64,000 nucleotides of DNA from Jiangella alkaliphila (GTDB lineage Bacteria > Actinomycetota > Actinomycetes > Jiangellales > Jiangellaceae), in contig NZ_LT629791.1 in assembly GCF_900105925.1 (NCBI RefSeq), positions 7,038,001 through 7,102,000 of the forward strand, given 5' to 3'. Positions 34,490 to 43,248 of this stretch are shown piece after piece; the first letter of the stretch is position 1; the number at the start of each line of letters is the position of its first letter. The notes below the pieces were generated by a model that was not told the origin of the DNA, ran no database searches, and saw nothing but the letters and a program-made list of their open reading frames with translations. Both the position numbers and the translations under genes were made by a program.

Positions 34490-34529
34490 CACTGCCAACC
34501 ACAGACCTGGCACTGCCAAGTACTGCCAG
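34490..34529. promoter_or_regulatory. Three CACTGCCA direct repeats (operator-like)
   Basis: CACTGCCAA at 34490-34498 and 34511-34519, and TACTGCCAG at 34521-34529, are spaced 21 and 10 bp apart, so all lie on the same helix face. They sit upstream of the four-TM protein gene and just after the stop of the next gene. Such arrays usually bind a multimeric regulator. Confidence 0.55.
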
Positions 34530-34544
34530 TTCGGCGGCGGTGGG

Positions 34545-35888
34545 TCAGCCGGTCCGGGTGCGCAGATCGTGCGCGACGACCCGGGCGGCGGCGTTCTGCC
34601 AGTTGTAGAGCGTCCGCTCGGGGACGTAGCGGCGCAGCCAGTCGAACGCCCGGCGCGAGGTGTCGTCGAGGCCGGACAGGTCGGGCTGGCGGCGGTACGG
34701 GCGGATGCCGGCGACGTACGGGAAGTAGAGCGCGTTGAAGTACCGCCACTCGTCACTGGTCCCGAAGTCGGCGTCGCGGGGGCGCAGCCGCTCGATGCTC
34801 TCCAGCAGCAGCGCCTTCAGCTCCGTCGCGCGATCCAGCGCGTGGCCGTCGTGGCCGGCCCGCCCGCCGTGAGCCAGCCGGGCGTCGACGGCGGGCAGCG
34901 CGAGCAGCGGGCTGGCCACCAGTTTGCCGAGGTCGCCGTAGTTGCGCAGCGCGTCGCGCACCAGCCGGGCGAACGCGTCGTCGTCGAGATCGGCCAGCCG
35001 CGCACGGTCGTCGCGGCGGGGCAGCGCGTCCGACGCGTCGCGCAGTTCGGCCCGCGACTCGCGCAGCGACCGCAGCGACGGCGTCCCGGCGAACGCCAGC
35101 CGGTCCACGCCCGCTTGGACCGCGCTGGCCAGGGTGACGACGGAGACCGCGGCCCCGACGACGCCGAAAGCGAGCGCCCGCAGCGCGTCGGAGGACCCCG
35201 ACGCCAGCGCCACCAGCCCGACCTGCCCGCCGAACACCACCGCCGCCAGCAGCGCCCCGACGGCGGAGCGGCGCAGGTCCGCGCCCAGCGCCTCGCCCGC
35301 CTCCAGCGCGTTCGTCACCGCGACGACGACGCCGAGCACGACGAGGTCGATCCCGACGGCCGCGAGCACGACACCGTCCGGCAGCCGCTCCATCGGCACC
35401 AGCACAGCCACCACGCCGAGCCCGAACAGCAGCGTCGCCAGCACGACGACGCCCTGGCGGCGTTGCTGCCGCAGCGGCCCCGCGAGCGCCCGCAGCACCA
35501 GCCACACCGCGGCAGCGAGCGGCAGCAGCACCAACACGGCGGTCAGCGGCTCCCAGCCGCCCCCGGCCACCGCGGCCGCCACCAGCTCCGCCACCCCGAG
35601 CGGCAGCACCACCCACCGCCACACCCGCTCGGCCGGCGCCCGCCACGCGGCGCCGTCCGGCAGCAGCGCCAGCAGCACGCCGGTCCAGATCAGCGCCGGC
35701 ATCCCCGCGAACACGTACCCGAGCGCGTCGACGACCGACCCGTCGAACGGCGCGAACGCCAGGGCCAGCGCGTACGACACCAGCCCCAGCCCGGCGCGGC
35801 GCATCGCGGGGTCGGCGGGATCACGGCCGGCCAGGTACAGCCCCAGCCACCAGGCGACGGAGAACGCCGCGACCGCCAACACCAGCAC
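34545..35888 (-). CDS. Multi-TM membrane protein with cytoplasmic C-terminal domain, unknown
   Basis: This 447-aa protein has about eight hydrophobic segments in the first ~260 residues. A soluble region follows that is rich in Arg/Asp/Leu and ends in a distinctive aromatic segment (DEWRYFNALYFPYVAGIRPYRR, then RYVPERTLYNWQNAAARVVAHDLR). The topology resembles 7TM/HAMP-less sensors or LuxR-type membrane regulators, but no catalytic or HTH motif is evident. I do not recognise the family. It ends 10 bp from the RNHCP gene. Confidence 0.7.
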   Translation of the reverse strand: MLVLAVAAFSVAWWLGLYLAGRDPADPAMRRAGLGLVSYALALAFAPFDGSVVDALGYVFAGMPALIWTGVLLALLPDGAAWRAPAERVWRWVVLPLGVAELVAAAVAGGGWEPLTAVLVLLPLAAAVWLVLRALAGPLRQQRRQGVVVLATLLFGLGVVAVLVPMERLPDGVVLAAVGIDLVVLGVVVAVTNALEAGEALGADLRRSAVGALLAAVVFGGQVGLVALASGSSDALRALAFGVVGAAVSVVTLASAVQAGVDRLAFAGTPSLRSLRESRAELRDASDALPRRDDRARLADLDDDAFARLVRDALRNYGDLGKLVASPLLALPAVDARLAHGGRAGHDGHALDRATELKALLLESIERLRPRDADFGTSDEWRYFNALYFPYVAGIRPYRRQPDLSGLDDTSRRAFDWLRRYVPERTLYNWQNAAARVVAHDLRTRTG

Positions 35889-35897
35889 GAGAGGAGG

Positions 35898-36317
35898 CTA
35901 ACGGCTCCCACCAGCACGCGAGCCGAAGGCACTGGTCACCACCACCATCGGCCGCAGTGCCAGCCGCATCAGCGCGAGCGCGTTGTCGTCGCCGGCGACG
36001 CGGTTCGCGCTGAGCTCGTCGCAGGTCAGGCACCGGTGGATGAGCAGCCACTCGCCGTCGGGCCGCGTCGTCAGGCTCAGCGGCTCCATGCGCCCCCGGC
36101 AGCCGGAGCCGCGGTCGCCGGGGACGCGCCGGTCGAGGTGCAGGCTGACCAGGCAGTTCGGGCAGTGGTTGCGGTGCGCTGTGCCGGGCGCGACGAGGGA
36201 CACGTCGAGCCGGCATCCCACGCACCGGAAGTCCTGGCCGCGGTGACCGTGCAGCACGTCCTTCTGCCGCTGCGGACGGCGCCGCCGGTCGCCGGCCGCT
36301 CGCGAGCGTCGAGGCAT
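35898..36317 (-). CDS. RNHCP-domain zinc-binding protein
   Basis: This 139-aa protein has a basic N-terminus, CxxC (FRCVGCRLDVS), the name-giving RNHCPNC motif, then Gly-Cys-Arg and a C-terminal CxxC (HRCLTCDELSANRVAGDDN). The four Cys pairs suggest zinc sites. RNHCP proteins are small and of unknown function, perhaps nucleic-acid binding given the basic tail. A shorter paralogue lies 9 bp upstream on the same strand. Confidence 0.85.
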   Translation of the reverse strand: MPRRSRAAGDRRRRPQRQKDVLHGHRGQDFRCVGCRLDVSLVAPGTAHRNHCPNCLVSLHLDRRVPGDRGSGCRGRMEPLSLTTRPDGEWLLIHRCLTCDELSANRVAGDDNALALMRLALRPMVVVTSAFGSRAGGSR

Positions 36318-36326
36318 GCCCCCTCC

Positions 36327-36653
36327 TCAGAGCGCGCCGAACGCACTGAACGCGTCGAGCGGGAACGGCGGCTCGGCCAGCGGGCGGACGGCCAGGCGCA
36401 CCAGCAGCAGCTGGTTGTCGTCCGAACGCACCGGACTCGACGAGAGCTCGCCGCAGTCCGCGCAGCGGTGGACGAGCGCCCAGTCGCCGGTGCGCGGCAC
36501 CGCCACGGAGATCGGGACGGCCCAACCGCCACACCCGGCATGGCGGACGCGCAGGCAGGACGGGCAGTGGCCGCGGCGGCCGTCAGGGGCGAGGGCGGCG
36601 GTCGCCCCGCACCACGTGCAGGTGAAGTGCTGATCGAGGTCGTCGCTGGACAC
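36327..36653 (-). CDS. RNHCP-like zinc-binding protein, diverged paralogue
   Basis: This 108-aa protein has the same Cys layout as its neighbour: FTCTWCGATA, GHCPSC in place of RNHCPNC, then HRCADCGELSSSPVRSDDNQLLLVRLAVRPLAEP aligned with the neighbour's C-terminus. The key Arg-Asn are replaced (RRGHCPSC). The pair probably arose by tandem duplication and may form a heterodimer (inference). The 267-bp gap upstream (36654-36920) holds only leader sequence of the PHP-domain gene, with no further gene visible. Confidence 0.8.
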   Translation of the reverse strand: MSSDDLDQHFTCTWCGATAALAPDGRRGHCPSCLRVRHAGCGGWAVPISVAVPRTGDWALVHRCADCGELSSSPVRSDDNQLLLVRLAVRPLAEPPFPLDAFSAFGAL

Positions 36654-36920
36654 CCGGATGCTCCTTGCTGAGGTCTGGAGATGACAGCAAGAGCAGGCCG
36701 AGCGGCCTCACCAGGGCACGGCTAGGCGATGCGGGGAGGCGCGCTCGGCGCGGTCCGGGTCACAAAACACACCTCATCCAGAGCAATGGGACGATGGCAA
36801 AGTAGCACCCGGGCACGGGGCGACGTCCAGCGATTTTCACCGCCACCAGGGGCCGGTGTTCCGACGCCGTACACCTCGGCTTCCCCTGCTGGTGACGACG
36901 GAAGGTGTGTGATCGGGTAC

Positions 36921-38228
36921 ATGAGCGACACGGAGGAGCACCCGCACGAGCACGGCGAGCACGCCGACGGGCTCAGCCGGCGCGACGTCCTCGCCGCCGG
37001 CGCCGGTGGCCTGATCCTGGCCGCGACGGCGTCAGGCTCGTCCGCGGCGGTCACCCGCACGGCGTCCGGCGCGCCCGGCGCCGTCCGCGCGTCGCGCCTC
37101 ACCCGTGGCCGCACGCTCGTCCACGCCGACCTGCACAACCACACGATGCTCTCCGACGGCGCCGGCGACCCCGCGCTGGCCTACGAGTCCATGCGCTCGG
37201 CCGGCCTCGACGTCGCTGCTCTGACCGACCACGCGACGCTGTCCGACGGTGTGCTGAGCATCCTCGACCCGCTGCTGCCCGACGGCGTCAACCAGATCAC
37301 CGGGCTGAGCCGCCCCGGCTGGCGGCGCACCCGCGATCTCGCCGACGCCGCCGACGAGCCCGGCCTGTTCACCGCGATCCGCGGCTTCGAGTGGACGAAC
37401 CCGCTGCTCGGGCACGTCAACGTGTGGTTCACCGACGCCTACACCGACGTGCTCGACGCGACGCTGATGGGCGGCTTCTACCGCTGGCTCACTCGCGAGG
37501 ACGGCTTCTTCGGCATCGGCGACGGCGGCGCCGACGGGCTGGCCGGGTTCAACCACCCGGGCCGCGAGCCGGGCCGGTTCAACGACTTCCGGTACGAGCC
37601 GAAGGCGCACGACCAGCTGGTCAGCCTGGAGATGTTCAACCGGTACGACGACTACCTCTTCGAGGGCTGGGCCAAGGGCGTCAGCTCACCGCTGGTGACC
37701 TGCCTGAACGCGGGCTGGCGGCCCGGGCTGTCCGGCGTCACCGACGAGCACGGCACCGACTGGGGCTACCCGGAGGGCAAGGGCCGCACCGGCATGTGGG
37801 TCACCGAGAACACCCGCGACGCCGTCTTCCAGGCGATGACGGAGCGGCGGTTCTTCGCCACCCGGGCGTCGGGCCTGCGGCTGGACGCGACGGCCGACGG
37901 CGCGCCGATGGGCGGCTCGATCCGCCGCGCCCGCGGCGACGTCCGCTTCGCCGTCGACCTCGACCGCGGCGCCGAGTGGACCGGCAACCGCCTCGACATC
38001 CAGGTGCTCCGTCCGGGCGAGGGCGCTCCCGAGGTGGCCGACGTCGTCGAGGCCGCGGCCGGCCGGGTCACGCGCTTCACCGTCCCGCTCGACAGCGACG
38101 ACGGCGACTGGGTCGTCCTGCGCGTCTCCGACCCGTCCCAGCCGAACGGCACGCCCGGCCCCGACGGCCACCCCTGCAACGACTTCGGCGTCGCCTACAG
38201 CAGCCCGTGGTGGTTCGACCCCGCCTGA
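36921..38228 (+). CDS. Tat-exported PHP-domain (CehA/McbA-type) metallohydrolase
   Basis: This 435-aa precursor has a Tat motif (LSRRDVLAAGAGGLILAATA, residues ~14-33) and a PHP phosphoesterase domain. Metal ligands are visible in VHADLHNHTMLSDGAG (HxHxxxS), ALTDHATLSDG, RGFEWTNPLLGHVNV and GFNHPG. A C-terminal beta-sandwich follows. The family includes CehA/McbA-type carboxylesterases and phosphoesterases. The ATG at 36921 gives a standard Tat leader, and an unusual His/Glu-rich N-tip (EEHPHEHGEHADG) may bind metal. Confidence 0.88.
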   Translation: MSDTEEHPHEHGEHADGLSRRDVLAAGAGGLILAATASGSSAAVTRTASGAPGAVRASRLTRGRTLVHADLHNHTMLSDGAGDPALAYESMRSAGLDVAALTDHATLSDGVLSILDPLLPDGVNQITGLSRPGWRRTRDLADAADEPGLFTAIRGFEWTNPLLGHVNVWFTDAYTDVLDATLMGGFYRWLTREDGFFGIGDGGADGLAGFNHPGREPGRFNDFRYEPKAHDQLVSLEMFNRYDDYLFEGWAKGVSSPLVTCLNAGWRPGLSGVTDEHGTDWGYPEGKGRTGMWVTENTRDAVFQAMTERRFFATRASGLRLDATADGAPMGGSIRRARGDVRFAVDLDRGAEWTGNRLDIQVLRPGEGAPEVADVVEAAAGRVTRFTVPLDSDDGDWVVLRVSDPSQPNGTPGPDGHPCNDFGVAYSSPWWFDPA

Positions 38229-38250
38229 GCGGGCTCGCCCGCCGGGCGGA

Positions 38251-38643
38251 TCAGGCAGGGACGGCCTCGAGCGGCGGGTAGCTCTCGCCGCCCTGGCGCT
38301 CGGCCGCGTCGATGTAGTCGGCGAGCGCGCCGCGGGAGCGGGCCAGCCGGTCCAGCTGGTCGTCCAGCCGCCGCAGCCGTGAGCGCATCGCGGCCACCAG
38401 CTCGGGGCACCCGAGCAGCTCCGGTGCCTCGCCGGTCGCGCAGGGCAGCAGGTAGGCGATGTCCTCGGAGGAGAGCCCGGCGCCGAGCAGGTGCCGGATC
38501 TGTTTCACCCGCAGCACGGCGCTCTCGTCGAACTCGCGGTAGCCGTTCGCGCCGCGGTCAGCGGCCAGCAGTCCCTGCGCCTCGTAGTAGCGCAGCTGAT
38601 GGGCGTTGACGCCCGTGCGACGACTCAGTTCACCGATCCGCAT
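38251..38643 (-). CDS. MerR-family transcriptional regulator
   Basis: This 130-aa protein starts MRIGELSRRTGVNAHQLRYYEAQGLL, a canonical MerR HTH with the wing QLRYYEAQGLL, followed by a dimerisation coiled coil (LRRLDDQLDRLARSRGAL). It lacks the metal-binding Cys set; one Cys (CPELV) and CATGEAPE are present. It is divergent from the imine-reductase-like gene, which it probably controls from the operator at 38656-38677. Confidence 0.92.
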   Translation of the reverse strand: MRIGELSRRTGVNAHQLRYYEAQGLLAADRGANGYREFDESAVLRVKQIRHLLGAGLSSEDIAYLLPCATGEAPELLGCPELVAAMRSRLRRLDDQLDRLARSRGALADYIDAAERQGGESYPPLEAVPA

Positions 38644-38655
38644 GGCAACCCTCGC

Positions 38656-38677
38656 TTGACCTTCACACCGGTATCAA
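38656..38677 (+). promoter_or_regulatory. MerR-type promoter/operator
   Basis: TTGACCTTCACACCGGTATC followed by AA is bounded by TTGA and TCAA and has partial symmetry. It lies between the divergent MerR (38643) and oxidoreductase (38695) starts. MerR regulators bind such elements inside over-long promoter spacers. Confidence 0.55.
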
Positions 38678-38694
38678 CCTCGACGATAGCCGCC

Positions 38695-39591
38695 ATGACC
38701 GACACGACCGACACACCTGTGACCGTCCTCGGGCTCGGCCTGATGGGCCAGGCCCTCGCCGGCGCGTTCCTCACCGCCGGGCATCCCACCACCGTGTGGA
38801 ACCGCACGACGTCCAAGGCCAACGACTTGGTCGCCGACGGGGCGAGCTTGGCGCCGTCGCCCGGCGCCGCCATCGCGGCGAGTCCCCTGACGATCGTCTG
38901 CCTCACCGACTACGTGGCCGTGCGCGACCTGCTCGGCGGGGACGACGTCGACCTGGCCGGCGCCACGGTGATCAACCTGACCTCGGGCGACTCGGCCCAG
39001 GCCCGCGAGGCCGCTCGATGGGCCGAGCAGCGCGGCGCCCGCTACCTCGACGGCGCGATCATGGCCGTCCCGCCGGCGATCGGGACCGCCGACGCGGTGA
39101 TCCTGCACAGCGGGCCGCGGCCGGACTTCGAGGCCCACGAGGCGACGCTCGCTGCGCTCGGCACCGTCACCTACCTCGGCCCGGACCACGGGCTGGCGTC
39201 GCTGTACGACGTCGCCGGCCTCGCCATGATGTGGAGCGTCCTCAACGCCTGGCTCCAGGGCACCGCCCTGCTCCGCACGGCCGGCGTCGACGCCGTCACG
39301 TACGCGCCGTTCGCCCGTCAGCTCGCCGCCGGCGTCGCCGACTGGCTGCCCGGGTACGCCGAGCAGATCGACGCCGGCTCCTACCCGGCCGAGGTGTCGG
39401 CCCTCGAGACCGACGTGCGGGCGATGACCCATCTGATCGAGGAGAGCGAGGCGGTGGGTGTCAACGCCGAACTGCCGAGGCTGATCAAGGCGATGGCCGA
39501 TCGCGCGATCGCCGCCGGACGCGGCCGCGAGCAGTACCCCGTCCTGATCGAGGAGTTCAGCCGGCCGCGGAACGGCCCGTCGCGCGCCTAG
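38695..39591 (+). CDS. NAD(P)-binding oxidoreductase, imine-reductase / 6PGDH-like
   Basis: This 298-aa protein has an N-terminal Rossmann domain (PVTVLGLGLMGQALAGAFL, GLG-x2-G) with WNRTTSKAN at the NADP phosphate site. A C-terminal helical domain follows (LASLYDVAGLAMMWSVLNAWLQGTALL), typical of imine-reductase-like enzymes in the beta-hydroxyacid dehydrogenase superfamily. The substrate is unknown. It is paired with the divergent MerR gene and converges on the TetR gene with a 4-bp overlap. Confidence 0.88.
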   Translation: MTDTTDTPVTVLGLGLMGQALAGAFLTAGHPTTVWNRTTSKANDLVADGASLAPSPGAAIAASPLTIVCLTDYVAVRDLLGGDDVDLAGATVINLTSGDSAQAREAARWAEQRGARYLDGAIMAVPPAIGTADAVILHSGPRPDFEAHEATLAALGTVTYLGPDHGLASLYDVAGLAMMWSVLNAWLQGTALLRTAGVDAVTYAPFARQLAAGVADWLPGYAEQIDAGSYPAEVSALETDVRAMTHLIEESEAVGVNAELPRLIKAMADRAIAAGRGREQYPVLIEEFSRPRNGPSRA

Positions 39592-40157
39592 GATCGCAGG
39601 CCGCGGACCGTCACGGCCAGCATGCGGTCGCGGGCGGCCGGGTCGGCGCCGCCGCGCTCGCGGGCCAGACAGCCCTCGATCAGGGCCTTGACGTCGGCCG
39701 CTCCGACGTCTGCCCGGACGGTGCCGGCCGCCTGCGCCGGGACCAGCAGGTCGCTCAGGGCGTCGGTGAGGTCGAGCCCGGTGCCGGCGGCCGCCTGCTC
39801 GACGTCGAAGCCGGCGCCGGCCAGCGCGTCGGCCAGCCCGCGGTTCGTCGCCCCCTCGGCGACCATGAACCGGATGAACGCGAACAGCGCGTCACCGGGC
39901 GGCTCGGCCGCGGCCAGCTCCCGGGCCCGCTCGACCAGGTGTTCCAGCCGGGCCAGCACGATCGCCTGGAAGAGCGACTCCTTGGTGGGGAAGTGCCGGC
40001 TGACGGTGCCGGTGCCGACGCCGGCACGGCGGGCGATCTCGTGCACCGGCACCGACAGCCCCTCGGCGGCGAAGGCCTCGATGGCGGCGTCGAGGACCCG
40101 GGCACGGTTGCGCCGGGCGTCGGCCCGCTGCGGGCGGGGAGCGCCGTCGTCCGGCAT
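39588..40157 (-). CDS. TetR-family transcriptional regulator
   Basis: This 189-aa protein has the N-terminal HTH (LSVPVHEIARRAGVGTGTVSRHFPTKESLF). The ATG at 40157 is chosen for its CAGGAGGAG ribosome site; a start seven codons upstream would lack one. It is divergent from the SDR gene, with two palindromic operators between them. Confidence 0.92.
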   Translation of the reverse strand: MPDDGAPRPQRADARRNRARVLDAAIEAFAAEGLSVPVHEIARRAGVGTGTVSRHFPTKESLFQAIVLARLEHLVERARELAAAEPPGDALFAFIRFMVAEGATNRGLADALAGAGFDVEQAAAGTGLDLTDALSDLLVPAQAAGTVRADVGAADVKALIEGCLARERGGADPAARDRMLAVTVRGLRS

Positions 40158-40179
40158 GTGACTCCTCCTGGTAGACAAC

Positions 40180-40222
40180 CGGGACGGGCGTCCCGTATCG
40201 TCTAGGCGGAACGCGCGTCCCG
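40180..40222. promoter_or_regulatory. Two TetR operators, GGGAC-N-GTCCC type
   Basis: CGGGACGGGCGTCCCG (40180-40195) and CGGAACGCGCGTCCCG (40207-40222) are related palindromes 27 bp apart, centre to centre, in the divergent TetR/SDR promoter region. Control of both genes is likely. Confidence 0.75.
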
Positions 40223-40252
40223 ATTCTACCCGCAGCTAACCATGGAGGACGC

Positions 40253-41242
40253 ATGAGCACGCCCTGGACCACTGACAGCGTCGGCGATCTCGCGGGCCGC
40301 ACCGCGGTCGTCACCGGAGCCAACACCGGCATCGGCCGCGAGGTCGCCGCCGTCCTCGCCGCGCACGGCGCCACCGTCGTGCTGGCCTGCCGCGACGTCG
40401 CGAAGGCGGAGGCCGCGGCGTCGCGGCTCACCGGCCCGCGCACCCCGGACGTCGTCGCCCCTGACGTCGTCGCCCTCGACCTCGGCGACCTCGCGTCGGT
40501 CCGGGCCGCCGCGGCCCGGATCCGGGAGCGGTACCCGCGGCTGGACCTGCTGGTGAACAACGCCGGCGTCATGTGGCTGCCGCGGCAGCGGACCGCCGAC
40601 GGGTTCGAGCGGCACCTCGGCGTCAACCACCTCGGCCACTTCGCGCTCACCGGCCTGCTCCTTGACCGGCTGCTCGGCACGCCCGGGTCGCGCGTCGTCA
40701 CCCTCAGCAGCAACGGGCACAAGTCCGGCCGGCTCGAGCTCGACGACCTCCACTTCGAGCGCCGGCGGTACCGGCCGACGGCGGCGTACACGCAGTCCAA
40801 GCTGGCCAACCTGCTGTTCACGTACGAGCTGCAACGCCGCCTCGAAGCCGCGGGCGCCGCGGGGGCCGCCACCATCGCCGTCGCCGCCCATCCCGGCGGC
40901 AGCCGGACCGACCTGATGCGGCACTCGCCACCGCAGATCCGGATCGCCACCAGCCGGCCGTTCTACCGGCTGCTCCCGTGGCTGATCCAGGACGCCGCAC
41001 ACGGCGCGCTGCCGCCGCTGCGGGCCGCCCTCGATCCGGCCGTCCGCGGTGGCGACTACTACGGCCCGGACGGCTGGGGCGAGTGGACCGGGAGTCCGGT
41101 ACAGGTGACGTCCAGCCCCGCGTCGCACGATGCCGCCTCCCAGCGCGGGCTGTGGGCCGAGTCAGAACGCCTCACCGGCGTCGAGTACGACTTCACCCCG
41201 CGGTCACCGGCCGTTCCTTCCGGCAGCGGGCACCCCGCCTGA
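40253..41242 (+). CDS. Short-chain dehydrogenase/reductase (WW-oxidoreductase/retinol-dehydrogenase-like)
   Basis: This 329-aa protein has the SDR cofactor motif TGANTGIG (~21-28), NNAGVMW (~99-105), and catalytic YxxxK (AYTQSKLANLL). The length and the HLGVNHLGHFALTGLLL stretch match the extended classical SDRs related to RDH11/WWOX. The substrate is unknown. It is regulated with the divergent TetR gene. Confidence 0.92.
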   Translation: MSTPWTTDSVGDLAGRTAVVTGANTGIGREVAAVLAAHGATVVLACRDVAKAEAAASRLTGPRTPDVVAPDVVALDLGDLASVRAAAARIRERYPRLDLLVNNAGVMWLPRQRTADGFERHLGVNHLGHFALTGLLLDRLLGTPGSRVVTLSSNGHKSGRLELDDLHFERRRYRPTAAYTQSKLANLLFTYELQRRLEAAGAAGAATIAVAAHPGGSRTDLMRHSPPQIRIATSRPFYRLLPWLIQDAAHGALPPLRAALDPAVRGGDYYGPDGWGEWTGSPVQVTSSPASHDAASQRGLWAESERLTGVEYDFTPRSPAVPSGSGHPA

Positions 41243-41286
41243 ACGGACTACCGGCAGGGGGCCGCGAACCGGTACATTTCACCCTC

Positions 41287-43248
41287 GTGTCGATGCATCC
41301 CCGGAATGTAGTGTCCCGGCGGCCGCGCGCCGTCCCCGCCGCCTTCGCCGTCGTGACGCTGGCCGTCGCCGGCCTCACCGCGCTGCCCGCCAGCGGCAGC
41401 GACCCGGCACCCGCCGAGGCCGCCGAGGCCGCCGAGACCGCCGAGACCGCCGTCCAGACGATCGCGCTCGACGACCTCCTCGCCGAGGCGGGCCCGACGG
41501 CACGGTCGGACGGCTCCGTCCCCGGTACCGGCGCGATCGAGACCGACCCGTTCGACGTCGCCGCCGTCACCTGGCCGGCCACCGAGGGCCCGTCCGACAT
41601 CCACCTCCACGTCCGGGCCCGCGCCGACGGCACGTGGACGGACTGGTACGAGCTGCACGACGACGGCCACGCGCCCGACCCGGGCACCCCGGAGGCGGAC
41701 GGCGCCCGCCGCGGCACCGACCCGGTCGTCGTGCCCGGCTCCGAGGCGATCGAACTGCGCGTCGAGGCGCCGGACGGCGAGGTCCCCGCCGGCCTCGAGC
41801 TCACGCTGATCGACCCCGGCACGGCCGCCGCGGACGCGGCGCCGGCACCGGCCGAGGCGCAGGCCGAAGCCGGGGCGACGGCGTCCGCCGCACCCCTGCC
41901 CCCGATCCACAGCCGGGCCGCCTGGGGCGCCGACGAGTCGCTGCGCGAGCAGACCGATCCGCTCTACGGCGACGTCGAGGGCGGCTTCGTCCACCACACC
42001 GCCGGCACCAACACCTACACCGAGGCCGACGTTCCGGCCATCCTGCGCGGCATCTACGAGTACCACGTCACCGGCCGCGGCTGGCGCGACATCGGCTACA
42101 ACTTCTTCGTCGACCGGTTCGGCCGCATCTGGGAGGGCCGCTGGGGCGGCATCGACCGCGCCGTCGTCGGCGCGCACGTCGAGGGGTACAACAGCTACTC
42201 CGTGGGGGTCGCCGCGCTCGGCGAGTTCACCGCGACCCAGCCCGGCCAGCCCGTCATCGACGCCTACGCGCAGCTGTTCGCCTGGAAGTTCGGTCTCGGC
42301 GACGTCGACCCGCTCGGCACGTTCGCCTACCCGAACCAGCAGACCCTGCCGACGATCTCCGGGCATCGCGACGGCGTCGCCACGGAATGCCCCGGCGAGC
42401 TCCTCTACGCCCAGCTGGGCACCATCCGCGCGGCGACGCAGGCCCAGCTGAACCCGCCGCCGGCCGCCGAACACGACTTCGACGGCGACGGCCGCAGCGA
42501 CATGATCGGCCGCGGCAGCAGCGGAGCACTCTTCCTCCTCCCCGGCCGCGGCAACGGCACCTTCGGAACCCGCGTCCAGATCGGCACCGCCACGAACTGG
42601 GGCATCTACACGGCCTTCGTCCCGATCGGGGACTTCGATGGCGACCAGCACGGCGACCTGATCGCCCGAGAGAACTCGGGCAAGCTCTTCTACCTTCCCG
42701 GCCGGAGCAACGGCACGTTGGGTACTCGCGTACAGATCGGCACGGTGAACACCTGGAGCACCTACAGCGCACTCGTCGGCGTCGGCGACTTCAACGGCGA
42801 CGGGCACAACGACATGATCGGCCGCGGCAGCAGCGGAGCGCTCTTCCTCCTCCCCGGCCGCAGCAACGGCACCTTCGCCCAACGCGTGCAGATCGGCACC
42901 GCCACGAACTGGGGCATCTACACCGCACTTATCGGCGTCGGCGACTTCAACGGCGACGGGCACAACGACATGATCGGCCGCGAGAGCACTGGCAAGCTCT
43001 TCTACCATCCCGGCCGGAGCAACGGCACGTTGGGTACTCGCGTACAGATCGGCACGGTGAACACCTGGAGCACCTACAGCGCACTCGTCGGCGTCGGCGA
43101 CTTCAACGGCGACGGGCACAACGACATGATCGGCCGCGGCAGCAGCGGAGCGCTCTTCCTCCTCCCCGGCCGCAGCAACGGCACCTTCGCCCAACGCGTG
43201 CAGATCGGCACCGCCACCACGTGGAAGACCTATACGGCCCTGGTGTGA
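41287..43248 (+). CDS. Secreted PGRP-type N-acetylmuramoyl-L-alanine amidase with five FG-GAP/VCBS repeats
   Basis: This 653-aa precursor has a signal peptide (AFAVVTLAVAGLTALPASGS) and a ~160-residue N-terminal region. The amidase_2/PGRP domain follows, with IHSRAAWGADESL, zinc-ligand His in GGFVHHTAGTNTYTEADV, YNFFVDRFGRIWEGR, and GHRDGVATECPG. Five 52-residue FG-GAP/VCBS repeats (residues ~398-653; F[DN]GDG-x-[SN]D at each start) follow and would form a calcium-binding propeller, probably for wall or carbohydrate binding. GTG 41287 and ATG 41293 are both possible starts. It is likely to be involved in peptidoglycan turnover or attack. Confidence 0.9.
   Translation: MSMHPRNVVSRRPRAVPAAFAVVTLAVAGLTALPASGSDPAPAEAAEAAETAETAVQTIALDDLLAEAGPTARSDGSVPGTGAIETDPFDVAAVTWPATEGPSDIHLHVRARADGTWTDWYELHDDGHAPDPGTPEADGARRGTDPVVVPGSEAIELRVEAPDGEVPAGLELTLIDPGTAAADAAPAPAEAQAEAGATASAAPLPPIHSRAAWGADESLREQTDPLYGDVEGGFVHHTAGTNTYTEADVPAILRGIYEYHVTGRGWRDIGYNFFVDRFGRIWEGRWGGIDRAVVGAHVEGYNSYSVGVAALGEFTATQPGQPVIDAYAQLFAWKFGLGDVDPLGTFAYPNQQTLPTISGHRDGVATECPGELLYAQLGTIRAATQAQLNPPPAAEHDFDGDGRSDMIGRGSSGALFLLPGRGNGTFGTRVQIGTATNWGIYTAFVPIGDFDGDQHGDLIARENSGKLFYLPGRSNGTLGTRVQIGTVNTWSTYSALVGVGDFNGDGHNDMIGRGSSGALFLLPGRSNGTFAQRVQIGTATNWGIYTALIGVGDFNGDGHNDMIGRESTGKLFYHPGRSNGTLGTRVQIGTVNTWSTYSALVGVGDFNGDGHNDMIGRGSSGALFLLPGRSNGTFAQRVQIGTATTWKTYTALV
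42478..43248 (+). repeat. Five tandem 156-bp FG-GAP coding repeats in an A-B-A-B-A pattern
   Basis: Units begin at 42478, 42634, 42790, 42946 and 43102. Units 3 and 5 are nearly identical at DNA level, as are units 2 and 4, while adjacent units differ more. This points to duplication of a 312-bp two-unit block. Unit 5 ends at the stop codon. Confidence 0.9.

Noticed and set aside
35898-36653. The RNHCP gene pair as a toxin-antitoxin system
   Set aside because: Both proteins belong to the same zinc family and neither has toxin features. Duplication explains the pair.
42478-43248. Regular direct repeats that could be read as a CRISPR-like array
   Set aside because: The repeats are 156 bp, in frame, and encode FG-GAP domain units of a secreted protein. 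There are no unique spacers and no cas genes.
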